From positions 20,255,322-20,319,321 of the forward strand of contig OX365955.1 of the NCBI GenBank assembly GCA_947247005.1: DNA of 64,000 nt, in the 5' to 3' direction. This document shows positions 1-11,588 of the stretch, piece by piece (the stretch's first letter is position 1; each line of letters begins with the position of its first letter). The position numbers and the translations under genes are program-made. The stretch comes from Spisula solida. Taxonomy: Eukaryota > Mollusca > Bivalvia > Venerida > Mactridae. The notes under the pieces are model-generated. The model was not told the origin of the DNA. It did no database searches and worked only from the letters and a program-made list of their open reading frames with translations.

Positions 1-780
1 TCAAGTACCAACATAAGTCTAACCATTATGCACATTTTTATTCAACACATGGATATGTCAAATACACGGAAAGGCCTTTTACGTAGAAGAATATGCTACC
101 GGTGAATAGTTTGACAACTAGAAATTTCGAAACGGAAAATAGCAGCAATAGAAATATGCCAACTTTCATACGTTCATAAACACCCCTATTCAAGTGAGTA
201 CTCGTAAGCCAATACTTCTTACATCTGTGGTAGTAAGTAAAATTATTTGTAAGAGGTCTTTAATCGAAAAGAACAACACACAAAATGTACAAAAACACTT
301 AGCCAATGCAGACAAAGATACATTGTAGAAGTATTATAACTACTAGCTCACAACAGAACATGCCATGGTGCTGGTGAAGAATTAAACATGACTGGCACTG
401 ATATAAAAGTGTTCACAGCACACTTCAATGTGTACAGAATAACATACTAGAGAACACACAGACTGTGACCTCACTTCACGTTGTCAAGACACGTTGTCAT
501 GGCATTATCCGGTCACGTGGACGTACGTCAATATTAGAACGCCATATTGTAATCCTTGCAATAAAACATGCTCGGCATGGTGTATGGATATGAATTAAAA
601 TTTTACATTTTCAGTTAACTTTTCTGACAAATTAACACCAACTCCAATAGTTTTCTGATATTCATAAATCTGAATATTTATACCACCAGATCAATTTTAT
701 CAAAATAATGAACTTTCATGTATACCAGACGTTTGTCAAAACACCAAGATGTTTACACCAAACACCAATATGTTAACAAT

Positions 781-2685
781 TGACCTTTCTGCAGACGCTT
801 CGTAGCCACGCCCCCTATAGTTACGGGTATTCATTGTTGCTACGCAAGACAAGCTTTCATTAAAATGGCGTCTAATACGGAGATGTCGAGTGATGCTCTT
901 AATACAATTCCGTTAAATATTTCGCTTTTAGCCAATGTTTTGAAAATTTTGTGAAACGTAATTATGTGCCTACTTAAAACTCGATCAAATCGATGGTTTT
1001 TAATCGAAGAATTTTACGTAAACAGTTACTAAATCGGAGCCAAGCAGACACTCACAAGCGTAATTTTGCCGCTCAATCAGAATGTTTCTTTTTATCTAAA
1101 TCGCTATTTATGTATAGTTTTTGCGCAAATCGGGAATGACCTGGCTTGAAAGATACACCCTTTATTGTAACAAAGAAATCATTCAGTGTTAATGCATATA
1201 TTTACATATACACAGTATAATGGAATCTTCCATACACTATAGTATTTCATCTTCCGTATACGTTCGTATGATCGTGTGTTTAATGAATAATCGAATTCAA
1301 ATGTGCGTGAAATATTATTTAAGTAAAGTTACAAGACCTCCTGATTTTCTGCGTCGTGTTTTTATTGATGTCTTCCGTGTGATCTACCGCTTATAGCGGG
1401 GACATACATTTTGTTGATTACTTACGACTGAGTCTGTATTTGATTGCAACTTCCGCAAAAAAATTAGTGCTACGTTAACATAGATGAATGTGAATCTTTC
1501 AAATACCACATCGCTACGTAATACATGGTTTGTCATTGACAGTCGACATCAGCATATCAACAAATTTCTAATGTACAATCACGCGTTATCAAGTAAATAA
1601 ATATCGTTTTCTAACATAACGTTAAAACTGTCGGGTTAAGTGCAATAATGTGGGCTACACATATTTTATATGCACCATTATACAGGAAATAAATAAGCCC
1701 TAGATTATAAGTTAGTTAACATTCCAATGTGTTAAATACTTTGATGATCTCGTTTAGATTCGTATCTCGGACATCAGTCGGGGACCAGTGATATACCGCG
1801 GTGTCTTGTTAATTGTCAATAATCAATGTGACACATAGCGGTTTCCGTCAGGACAGGGGAACAGTATGGGGTCAGTTAGTTTTAAACATAATTGCTATAA
1901 ATGTTTTGTAGTAATGTGTATATTCGACAGGTCTCTGACCTATAGATACTTTGAAATAAATTTGTACATGTATCGATCTATCATGATTTACAATAGCTGT
2001 CCGGACCATACAGTACATAATTTAAATTTTTGTTTTATAAGCTTTGGAGATTGAATGCAATTAGCACCACAAGGATATCAACTGAAAAGCGCTTTAACTG
2101 TTACATAGACCATGAAAACAACATAATGTTCAATATTATTAAACACTTCACAATCATTTTTCATGGGAAATACACACATTCTCGTTATTTGGGGGTTATG
2201 TGTCCTTATTCTATATCAAATAATAAAATAAAATCACGAGTCTATGGTTTAAAGTATATATTTTTTAAAACATTCATATCAAATTAAAGACGAAGCTTTC
2301 TAGTTTCACAACATGGAATTATTTCGAATTATATTGATGTAAATATCAATGATATTTTAAACTTTTAAATCGGACTATATTTGAGACAAAATATACATAT
2401 ATAGCTACTACTTCTGAGGCCTTATCGATTAAATAAATTAATTCACTTTCATGACATTGCTACCAAATTAAAGTTTAAGTTCTCTAGTTTTGAAACATAC
2501 CAGAACTTTAAAAATGTGGTAAATATTAATGAAATAACGCTTAATTGAATATTGCACAATTTACATTGATTTTAACTTGTCTAATGTCCAGGTTGTCTAA
2601 CAAGATGGAAGCGATAAATCGTTGCCCAAATGCTGCAATCTGATTGGCTAACGCCACCTGTCAATCAAAATCGGCAGAAAGGTCA
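781..2685. mobile_element. 1.9 kb inverted-repeat DNA element inserted in copy 1
   Basis: The segment begins TGACCTTTCTGC and ends GCAGAAAGGTCA, a perfect 12-bp terminal inverted repeat. Copy 2 of the duplication has an empty site (GTTAACAATTGTATAG near 9270-9290), which shows this is a discrete insertion. Flanking bases form a palindrome (CAATTG), so a 2-bp AT, 4-bp AATT or 6-bp CAATTG target duplication fits equally well. No transposase-sized frame is visible. The longest internal ATG frames (62 and 85 codons, 1866-2287) are AT-rich and unrecognised. The element is probably a non-autonomous DNA transposon of unassigned superfamily. Confidence 0.75.
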
Positions 2686-3351
2686 ATTGTATAGACATAT
2701 GTACTTACAAATTAATACGCCATTACATTACAATTGACTTTCAATAAACCGGAGAATTTGTTGTCTATAATAGAATTCTGGCCTTCATTTCGTAGTCTGT
2801 TTTTCGTCACAACATTGTAATAATTGTGCTGGAAACAAACCCGAATATTTGCACAGGGTATAAATATGTTACTGTCGATCTACATGGCAAACATTGCATT
2901 CCTACCAGACATAAACCCTGCATGAGCTTATTAAAGTTCTGTTTATCGTAACAGTGCAGTTTAGGAGTAGGCGCAACCACATTTTTATTGTACAATGTAA
3001 ACAAAGCGCATATGTTACCTGTGGAGGTCTTATGCGTGCGATATGCCGTCAATGTTTTGACGTTGTGCAGATGTGTATTTTCTGGGTTATATGACATTGT
3101 TGCACCTTTAATGAGTTACAACATCCAGTTTGATCACTATGCTGCGTTTGCTAATTGTAGCAATTTCATGAGTTTTGATTCGAGAACTTTATACCGTTTT
3201 GCATAAAACCTAATGGGTAGTAATACACCTACTTTTCTAAACACGCTTTGTTTTAAAAGAAGACATGTCCATTCAATTAATGGAACCACCTTTAAAATGG
3301 AAAAAAGTAGTCTTTAAATGGATTTGGATGTCTTCAGGTAACTAGCATATA

Positions 3352-3578
3352 CCGTATCTCTTTTCAACTAAACATGAACTCCATTTTGATATCATATGAC
3401 TTTGAAACCGAAAATATGAGTATCATTTGACGACTATTTTCTATGAACCAATCAAATGACTTGTTACAAAACACATCATGCCATTGAATTATTAACGTTG
3501 CTTTTCTTGGTTTCAAAGTCATGTGAAATCAAAATGGGGATTGTCGTGTTCATTAATAGTTGAGAAAAGATATTATCA
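3352..3578. repeat. Palindromic element, orientation 1 of its loop
   Basis: The arms read TTTTCAACTA...CATATGACTTTGAAACC on the left and GGTTTCAAAGTCATGTG...TAGTTGAGAAAA on the right, enclosing about 100 bp. The right arm also contains CAAAATGGGGATTGTCGTGT, whose counterpart is partly deleted on the left. The orthologous palindrome at 9948-10186 carries the loop reverse-complemented. The element lies immediately upstream of the exon-like segment at 3607. Confidence 0.8.
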
Positions 3579-3606
3579 AATGTAACAAGTATTTCTGTTT
3601 TTTTAG

Positions 3607-3680
3607 CTGTGCCCTTGCGATCAGAAATAAGTGATGCACTGATTCGATTTGGAAGACAGTTGAAAGTGCACGTTAGAAGG
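3607..3680 (+). CDS. Candidate internal exon, intact copy (unrecognised)
   Basis: A 74-bp segment is bounded by a polypyrimidine acceptor (GTTTTTTTAG) and a good donor (AGAAGG then GTAAGA). Only one frame is open: after two bases it encodes 24 codons beginning VPLRSEISDALIRFG and ending VHVRR, entering in phase 1 and leaving in phase 0. The peptide is basic and likely helical. I do not recognise it and see no neighbouring exons that clearly join it. The duplicate at about 10218-10291 keeps the donor but has a stop codon in this frame and a weaker acceptor (TTTCTTTGAG). It could be a real exon of a gene extending beyond what I can link, or a chance open segment. Confidence 0.3.
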
Positions 3681-6600
3681 GTAAGATTGTGTACTATATC
3701 TACTTGGTATCAAAAGGGCAGTAATTGGGTTTACAATTATCACGCATGTTGATTCAACTTCGTGCAATTATACAGTTGTACCAGTCCGAGAGTGATATAT
3801 TTTGACAACAATAAAAAGTGGTTATACCATGAAGATAAACGCAGTGGTGGATAACAGTATATTTATAGCATCCCCTTATCCCCAATATCTTACTTATTGT
3901 TATTTTAGAAATTTCGAACTCCCTACATCATTATAACGATACACGCATTGTTTAATATTTTAATATTTTAATATATGATCTATGACCTTCTCTTGGAACA
4001 TGGTTGTATGTTTTTCACCATGTTTTGTTAATAACACGCCACACACACGTATGTCTACAATAATTGTCCATCAAATGAATAAAAACAACTATAAAGAATC
4101 ACTAACGACATTGAAAAATGGATTTTTGAATTAAAATATTTTACTGCGTGTCATTGTGATGAGCGGATTCTTTATTGTTGTGAATGGTCGTATCATAATG
4201 TCTCACAAGATCGTCATTATTACGCTAAGATGGAGTTTCATGAATGTGTGAGATTTATAACCTAATAATCCGATGTTGAAATACGACAAAAGCTGCTAAC
4301 ACTTCCTTATTGTCGTTAATTAATACAGCTAATCAGGTTCACATGACTTCACTGCCCATCCTATGACAGCACTTCCTGTCGGAATCAATGTTTTCAACTT
4401 TGTTTCACCCTGCAGTTGCAATTTGTTCTAAAGTCACTGACACATGTTTGAATTCCCAGTGGGTCTTTGTGTTTTAAAAAACACAAACATGTGTCCATTA
4501 TGATTAATGTAAAATATGCACAAGCAATTACCATATAACGGTATAACGTAAACATTACACAGTAACGTTTAACTTACCTTTTCACCTGAATAAGGGTACG
4601 GTTACCGTCGGATATTTGATATTACAAGTTACATGTCCGTCACTACAATTGATTTGAATTGTACTGGGAATGCATATCACTTAGTGTAAAATATATTTTG
4701 TAAATAGCAGTATGTTTATGCTGTTTGTCAATTAATTGCTTCATGTACGAAAATAAACCATCCGATTCATTCTGTCCTGGTGTAAAATGCATATGCGGAT
4801 AAGGTGTTCACCTGGTTTGTGGAAGGGCGGTGGCTTTACCCAGGTGTCTGCCCAGATTGGTGTCGGAATTGGGCATCCGGTGTCCTCCTTCTGATGCATC
4901 TGTATGCCAGAATCGGTGATTGGATTTTTTTACTATATTAAAGCCATTTAAACACGAGAGCAAGAGCCAATAGAAAATTGTTTGAAAAATATCGACGAAG
5001 AAACAACGGCATTTCATAATTAATTTTGAATCAACATCAATTAGGTCTTTTCATTTGGTGAAGAGGTCTGCTTTCACATATTTTAAAGGTAATACATTCA
5101 AACGGTAAAACTCGAGACTCTGAATATCCAATACCTTCAGAATCAACACCTAAGTGAATAATGAGAAAGGATACAAATTGTAGAGCACAAAAATAACAAC
5201 TGTCAATTCGGTGAGAATCAGCGTGACTACTTGGCGCAAGAATTACAAATACCCCGTCTGGTATTGTTGTATGTATTGTGAGTGCTTTATTTATAGTTCT
5301 GACTGGCATGGATATAAAGGTTTACGTTTAGTTGAGTTTCTGGTCATAAAACAATGATGCACAACTATTTGTGGCCTATATTGAACATCGTGTACAAAAT
5401 ATCATGTGATTACCAGTTGGAGGCTCAATGACATACTCACTGATTATCACCTAACAAGTCTGATTAGCAAGAAGCCCCGACTGATTGAGACATTTTGTCG
5501 AACTTCTTATTACTAGTAGTTTGCTTGGATATTACCTTAATTACGGTTAGTTGATCGATAGTGTAACCGGAAATAGTTGCTTCAGAATTTCCACTTACTG
5601 AGTTAAGCGATGAAGCATTTGCGGTTTGAGAATCCCACATCATTATGCAATACTTCGTTATTTCAAATATCAAGGTTTGTCAAACTCTTCATACGAGGGA
5701 TGTTCCATTAACAATGAAACATTAACAAAATCTGGAACTTTTTTGCGTACCGTGAAATCCGTTTTCAGATTTAACAGGCTAATTCGTACCACTGTACATT
5801 GGACATCGCTCTGAAAAGTGGCTAATGAAAATTCCAATGAAAATTTGTTAGGATTATGGACATAATGAAGGTTCATATTTCAGTTTACATATTTACAGAT
5901 AGATCTGGAAGGGCGTAGTTTTAAGACATTGGACAGGTGTGTCTACTTAACTCATCATCAACTAATAATACTTGGACTTGATAAGGAAAGATATCTGGTT
6001 GGCATTTTGTTCCAAAATTTGCATTGATTTTGTCATTATGTAAGGAAGAAAATGTAATTAAAGATGGTGAAAAAATTTTACGTAGAAAATCACCAATATG
6101 GTCTATTTCCAAACTAAAACGTGTCTCGGTCAAAATACAAACATACTATGATAATCCATGAGCTAGTTTGCAGATACTCTTTTGTTGCGAATTGTATTTT
6201 TAGAGACATGTGCATTTTCTGGAATTCCTCCTGTTGTTGAATTATTTCACAAATAGTACACAACGTACTAATACTGTGTGAACAATGCAAGATTCATGAT
6301 TCTTCTAGTCGACAACGGGGAATAATATAATGTCTTCTGTACAAAAGCCCACTTCCCATGATTAAATCATCCATTTAATCAGATTCTTCAAATTACTATT
6401 ACTGCGACAAATCCACCTTCACAAAAAGATAGAAAAAACAACCAGGAAAAATTTAGGAAAAGTTTGAATGATGCACTTTAATTTAATTCGTTGTTCGCTT
6501 TTCATCATCTGAAGTTTTTTCTTTGCATGGATTTTTTTATTTCAAATTATGAAGTGAGCATTTGGGCGTATTAAGCGTTTTATTATTTTGTAATTAGAAA

Positions 6601-6866
6601 TAGTTATTTAATTACATGTTTTTGTTTTTGCCTATTGTCGTGAAATACAGATGCTCTGACATGTTTGCAGCAATTTTTGTATCTGCTGAGAGGGACAATA
6701 TATTCCCCGATGTAACTAATTACAGACCAGGGGTTGTTTTCACTAAGCATCATAGTAGAAAGCTTAAGATTTTCTTAAACGTTGTTAAAGTCCTTTAAAT
6801 CGTCTTAAGTGTTTCAGCTAAACAAGAAATGCAATATTGTTGATTGAGTTTCAAACATTATATATA

Positions 6867-6972
6867 GAGCTACTATATTCACTAAGAAAACATGGTATTT
6901 ACCTCTGTTTTAAAGAGCTACTATAATCACTATACCCATTATTACCGATGTTTTCTTAGTGGTTATAGCGGC
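6867..6972. repeat. Foldback hairpin with enlarged loop (copy 1)
   Basis: The left arm GAGCTACTATATTCACTAAG pairs with the right arm CTTAGTGGTTATAGCGGCT. The loop holds an extra partial arm copy (GAGCTACTATAATCACTAT) that is absent from the counterpart at 13703-13768. It is probably an old foldback or MITE that predates the duplication. Confidence 0.6.
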
Positions 6973-8166
6973 TTGTCAATGTGTGGGAGATATGCGCAAC
7001 AAAATTTTAACTTACTAAATACTAAAAGTTTATACTAAGATGCTTTGTGAATACCACCCGAGGTTCTTCATGGTGTGACGCCAAATATGATAAACACTTC
7101 TGTGAGTGGCTTCCTTAGGATGTAGGATGCAGCAAGAAATGTCCAATTAAAATGATATTATTTTTTACGAAATCCTTTTGTCGATCTGTTTCGGTTTCCA
7201 TTACCATACACAAACAATTTGTTTTAAAAATTATCTTCATGTTTTGACTATCACATCATGCCATAAGGCCCTTATGAATTATGAATTAATTTACGTTTCT
7301 ACTCTTTTTTTTAACGTTTCGGCATTTAGCCTTTATCGAAATCTCACACCAAGAAATGTTCTACATCCATTTTAAATAGAATAATTTGATGATGTTCTGA
7401 CATCAAATTCAGACATAAATTTGTGAGATTTTTGAAACGGTTTAAAGCAGAAACGTTGAAAATAAAGAGTCAAATCTTCTTCTTCAGGTTCGGTTGTTAC
7501 AATGAATAGTGTATGTTTGTCGTACGATGTTGCTTAACAGAAGTTCCGCTATATTCGCCGGACCGTTCAACTATCAGTGATCCTGGGTACAGATTCATTT
7601 GCCAACATTTGTTGTCCTTAGGGTTTTTGTTCTTCTTCCTTCGTGCGTGTGATGTTCCTTTTCGTCCTGCTGTTTGCCTTAGTGACGAATTGCTTTGTGT
7701 TCTGCTATTTCTGTTAGGTTCTGCTTTCCCGTTCCGAACTAATTGTTTAGAATTCGTAGTTGGAGAACAAAACTGTGCTTAAAGCATCGTACTGTTACAG
7801 TAGAACACGTGACGAGGTTCAAATCGTCAACCACATTTCGATACTAAATGCTTTATTGGTGATCCTAAACATGCGTTATAACTTGTTTTTATTACTGATA
7901 TTTATATCACATACCTGAAATTATTCTTCACTATAAGAAGTCGGGTCCATATTTAATGCTGAACAACAAGAAAGAGAAATGTTAGTACTTGTCAGTGTTA
8001 CTGTCTTCTGTATGATCCGGCGAGGGAGCAAACCCCAAAGAGTCCGCCTTCTTCCTCAATCAAATTGGCTTCGGTCATTCCATGCGACTCACGGAGAAGT
8101 TGTCAGTAACTTTTGATAGTGGAAGCAAGTTAGTTCTGGTTGATAAACAATTATAGACTTGTGATC

Positions 8167-8511
8167 GAAAGACTTTGTGATCATGCATACACATGACGAA
8201 GCAGTCGTAGTAAGCCGTATAGTACCTGTAGTACATTACTTTCAGGTGTAAAGAAGGTCAAACATGGGGCTTTTGCGACCACGCTATCTGGGTGGTTGTA
8301 ATGTTACCTTCCATGTTGTGTGATGTCTGTGAAACGTGTATAACATGCCTGTGAACATGTATCTTTGATTGTTAAGTTCTTCAAACGGATAAAATGGATA
8401 TGGAATGTAATACTTATTTTATATAAATGTATTGACAAATTATGTACATAATTAAAGCACATTACAACACGTATTAGCAATATTGAATTATCAAATAACA
8501 AAATTTAACTT
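8167..8511. other. Spacer between the two duplication copies
   Basis: This ~345 bp joins copy 1 to copy 2 and has no counterpart elsewhere in the window that I can see. One AT-rich minus-strand frame (8304-8501) shows no coding character. Confidence 0.5.
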
Positions 8512-9947
8512 CAAGTACAACATTTTTATTCAACACATGGATATGTCAACTACACGGAAAGGCCTTTTAAAAGAACATGCCACCGGTGTATAGTTCGACA
8601 ACCAGACATTTCGAAACGGAATATACATGTAGCAGCAATTCAAATAGGCCGACTTGCATACATACATGAACACCCCTCATAAACTAGTACTCATAAGCCG
8701 TATTGTTCTTACATCTGTGGTAGTAACGTGATTTGCAAGATGACTTTAATTGAAAAGAAATAACAAACTATGAAATTACAAAACGTACAAAAACACTTAG
8801 CCAATGCAGACGAAGATACATGTAGAAAATAATTACTACTAGCATTTTCATATGTGTACTAACAACAGAACATGCAAAAATGCTGGTGAAGAAAACAACA
8901 TCACTGGCACAGATATTAAAGTCCTTAAAGCACAATTCAATGTGTGCACAATGAAATACTAGAGAACACACAGACTGTGACCTAACTTCACGTTGTCATG
9001 GTATAATCCGGTCACGTGGACGTCTGTCAATATTAGAACGCCATGTTGTAACCCTTTCAATAAAACATGCATGGCATGGTGTAAGGATATAAATTAAAAT
9101 TTTACATTTTCTGTTAAGTTTTCTGATAAAATAACTCCAACTCCAATAGTTTTCTGATATTCATAAATCTGAATATTTTTGCCATCAGATCGAATTGATC
9201 AAACAATTGAACTTTGATTGATACCAGACGCTCGTCCAAACACCAATATGTTAACACCAAACACCAAGATGTTAACAATTGTATAGAAATATGTACTTTC
9301 ACATTAATTCGCCATTACATTACAATTGACTTTCAATAAAGCGGAGAACTTGTTGTCTATAATAGAATTCTGGCCTTCATTTCGTTGTCTGTTTATCGTC
9401 ATAACATTGTGGTAATTGTGCTGGAAACAAACCCGAATATTTGCACAGGGAATAAATAGGTTACTGTAGAACTACATGGCAAACATTGCATTCCTACCTG
9501 ACATAAACCCTGCATGAGCTTATTAAAGTAATTTTAGGAGTAGGCGCAACCACATTGTTATTGCACAATGTAAACAAAGCGCATATATTACCTGTACAGG
9601 TCCTATGCAGGCGACATGCCGTCAATGATTTGACGTAGTGCAGAGGTGTATGTTTCTTGGTTATATGACATTGTTGCACCTTTAATGAGTTACAACATCC
9701 AGTTGGATCATTACGCTGCGATTGTTAATTGTAAATTTGTAGACTAAACAGCAATTTTATGAGTCTTGATTCGAGAACTTTTACCATTTTGCATACTATT
9801 CATTGGTAGTAATAAACGTAATTTTCTAAACACGCTTTGTTTTGAAAGAAGACATGTCCATTCAATTAATAGAACCACCTTTTAAATAGAAAAAGTGGTC
9901 GTTAAACAGATTTGGATTCCTTCAGGTAACTACAAATGTAGCATATA

Positions 9948-10186
9948 TTTTTTCTCAACTATACATGAACTTCATTTTGAACACGACAATCTCCATTTTG
10001 ATGTCACATGACTTTGAAACCAAGAAAAGTGAAGTTAATTATTCAATGACATGATGTGTTTTGTAACAAGACATTTGATTGGCTTATAGAAAATAATCAT
10101 CCAATGATACTTTTAGTTTTGGTTTCAAAGTCATGTGACATCAAAATGGAGATTGTCGTGTTCAGTTATAGTTGAGAAACGATATT
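9948..10186. repeat. Palindromic element, orientation 2 of its loop
   Basis: This is a long inverted repeat with arms of about 75 bp. The left arm includes GAACACGACAATCTCCATTT and CACATGACTTTGAAACC; the right arm includes GGTTTCAAAGTCATGTG and AAATGGAGATTGTCGTGTTC. The enclosed ~100 bp (from CAAGAAAAGTGAAG to GATACTTTTAGTTTT) is the reverse complement of the loop in copy 1 (3352-3578). Confidence 0.85.
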
Positions 10187-10217
10187 ATCAAATGTAACAG
10201 GTATTTTTGTTTCTTTG

Positions 10218-10291
10218 AGCTGTGCCCTTTTGATCAGAAATAAGTGTTGCACTGATTCGATTTCGAAGTCAGTTGAAAGTGTACAACAGAA
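10218..10291 (+). pseudogene. Broken duplicate of the exon-like segment at 3607
   Basis: It aligns along its length with 3607-3680 and keeps the GTAAGA donor. The reading frame open in copy 1 meets an in-frame TGA at the fourth codon, where CGA in copy 1 became TGA. The acceptor polypyrimidine tract is also poorer (TTTCTTTGAG). Several amino-acid replacements follow. If copy 1 is a functional exon, this is its decayed paralogue. Confidence 0.35.
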
Positions 10292-11441
10292 GGGTAAGAG
10301 TGTGAACTATATCTACTTGGTGTCAAACGAGCCGAAATAGGGTTTGTACTAATTCAGTTGTACCAGTCCGAGAGTGATAGATTTTGACAAAATATATCAT
10401 GAAGATGAACGCAGTAGTGGATAACAGTATTATTTATAGCCTCCCCATATCGCCAATATCTTACTTATTGTTTTTTTAGAAATTTCGAAGTCCCTACACC
10501 ATTCTAACGATATTCGCATTGTTATGATAAGCGTCACTAACAAGGGTTGACAACATACTCCTTGTGGGATTGTATTCTCATTGTTACGTCTATAATTAAT
10601 AATTATTCTTTTCAATTTTAATATATGATCTATAACCTTCACTTGGAACATGAGTGTTTGTGTTTCTCCATGTTTTGGTAATAACACGCAACACACACGT
10701 ATGTCTACACCAATGGTCCATCAAAAGAATAAAAAACAATTGTAAGGAATCACTAACGATCTTGAAAATTGGATTTTTGAATTAAGATATTTTACTGCGT
10801 GTCATTGTGATGAGCGTTTTCTTTATTGTAGCAAATGGACTTTTCATAATGTCTCCCTAGACCAGTAAGTGTTACGCTACGACGGACTTCCATGAATGTG
10901 TGAGGTTTATAACCTAATAATCCGATGTTGAAACACGACAAACGCTGCTAACACTTCCTTATTGTCGTTAATTAATACAGCTAATCAGGTTCACATGACT
11001 TCATTGCTCATCCTATGACAGCACTTCCTGTCGGAATCAATGTTTTCATCTTTGTTTCACAATGCAACTGCAATTTGTTTTTCGAAAGTCACTGACACAT
11101 GTTTGAATTCCCATTGGGTTATTGTGTTTTAACGAAACTAAACAGGTGTTCACTATGATTAATGTAAACTGTATATGCTAGCAACTATCTATAAAGGTAT
11201 AACCTGAACATTACACGATAACGTTACCTTTTCAACTGGTATTGAATAAGGGCACTCGAATACTCCATAGCATAAGTTCAATGATAACAAGTCGTTCAAT
11301 GATATTGTTTTGAAATCATACTCGTAAATTGATCACTTTGTGTAGATGTATGTTTTCTGACTTAATATGATCTTTTTGTAAATATGTGTATACTGTTTCT
11401 CAAGGAATCGATTTGTGTACGATAATAAACTATTCTGTTCT

Positions 11442-11588
11442 GGGTGTTATTCAATATTGATCTTACTTGACTTAAGGATAAGAACAACCAATCTAATCAC
11501 ACCATATTAAACTCTTGTTCAGTAACAGGCGATATGATTGGCTATCCTTATTCTCTAATTAAATAAGATCAATATTGAATACAAACCC
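11442..11588. mobile_element. MITE in copy 2 with 18-bp core inverted repeats
   Basis: The inner termini are TATTCAATATTGATCTTA and TAAGATCAATATTGAATA, an 18-bp perfect inverted repeat. The similarity continues outwards as GGGTGT against ACAAACCC. Copy 1 has an uninterrupted site near 4770-4790 (TCCTGGTGTAAAATG), so the insertion is well defined. The interior is also partly self-complementary (GGATAAGAACAACCAATC against GATTGGCTATCCTTATTC). There is no coding capacity. Confidence 0.8.

Larger units (their letters stand above)
1..8166 (+). repeat. Segmental tandem duplication, copy 1
   Basis: This stretch is a diverged direct repeat of 8512-15372. Collinear anchors include 2740-3240 with 9305-9840, 5460-5660 with 12280-12480, 6160-6360 with 13020-13220, and 8010-8160 with 15220-15372. 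Identity in these anchors is high by eye but clearly below 100%, with many short indels. The left limit may lie outside the window, because the similarity is already present near position 1. Copy 1 carries a 1.9 kb insertion (781-2685) that copy 2 lacks. Apart from the exon-like segment at 3607-3680, I see no conserved reading frame. The open frames in one copy are broken by indels in the other, so most of the unit looks non-coding. Confidence 0.9.

Noticed and set aside
5037..5309. 90-codon minus frame in duplication copy 1
   Set aside because: The aligned region in copy 2 has indels that destroy the frame, so it is not conserved.
5670..5876. Similar minus frames in both duplication copies (ending HPSYEEFDKP; also 12498-12698)
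   Set aside because: Similarity is explained by the duplication. The frame differs by indels, and a mariner-like TIR resemblance (TACGAGGGATGTTCCATT) has no matching second end.
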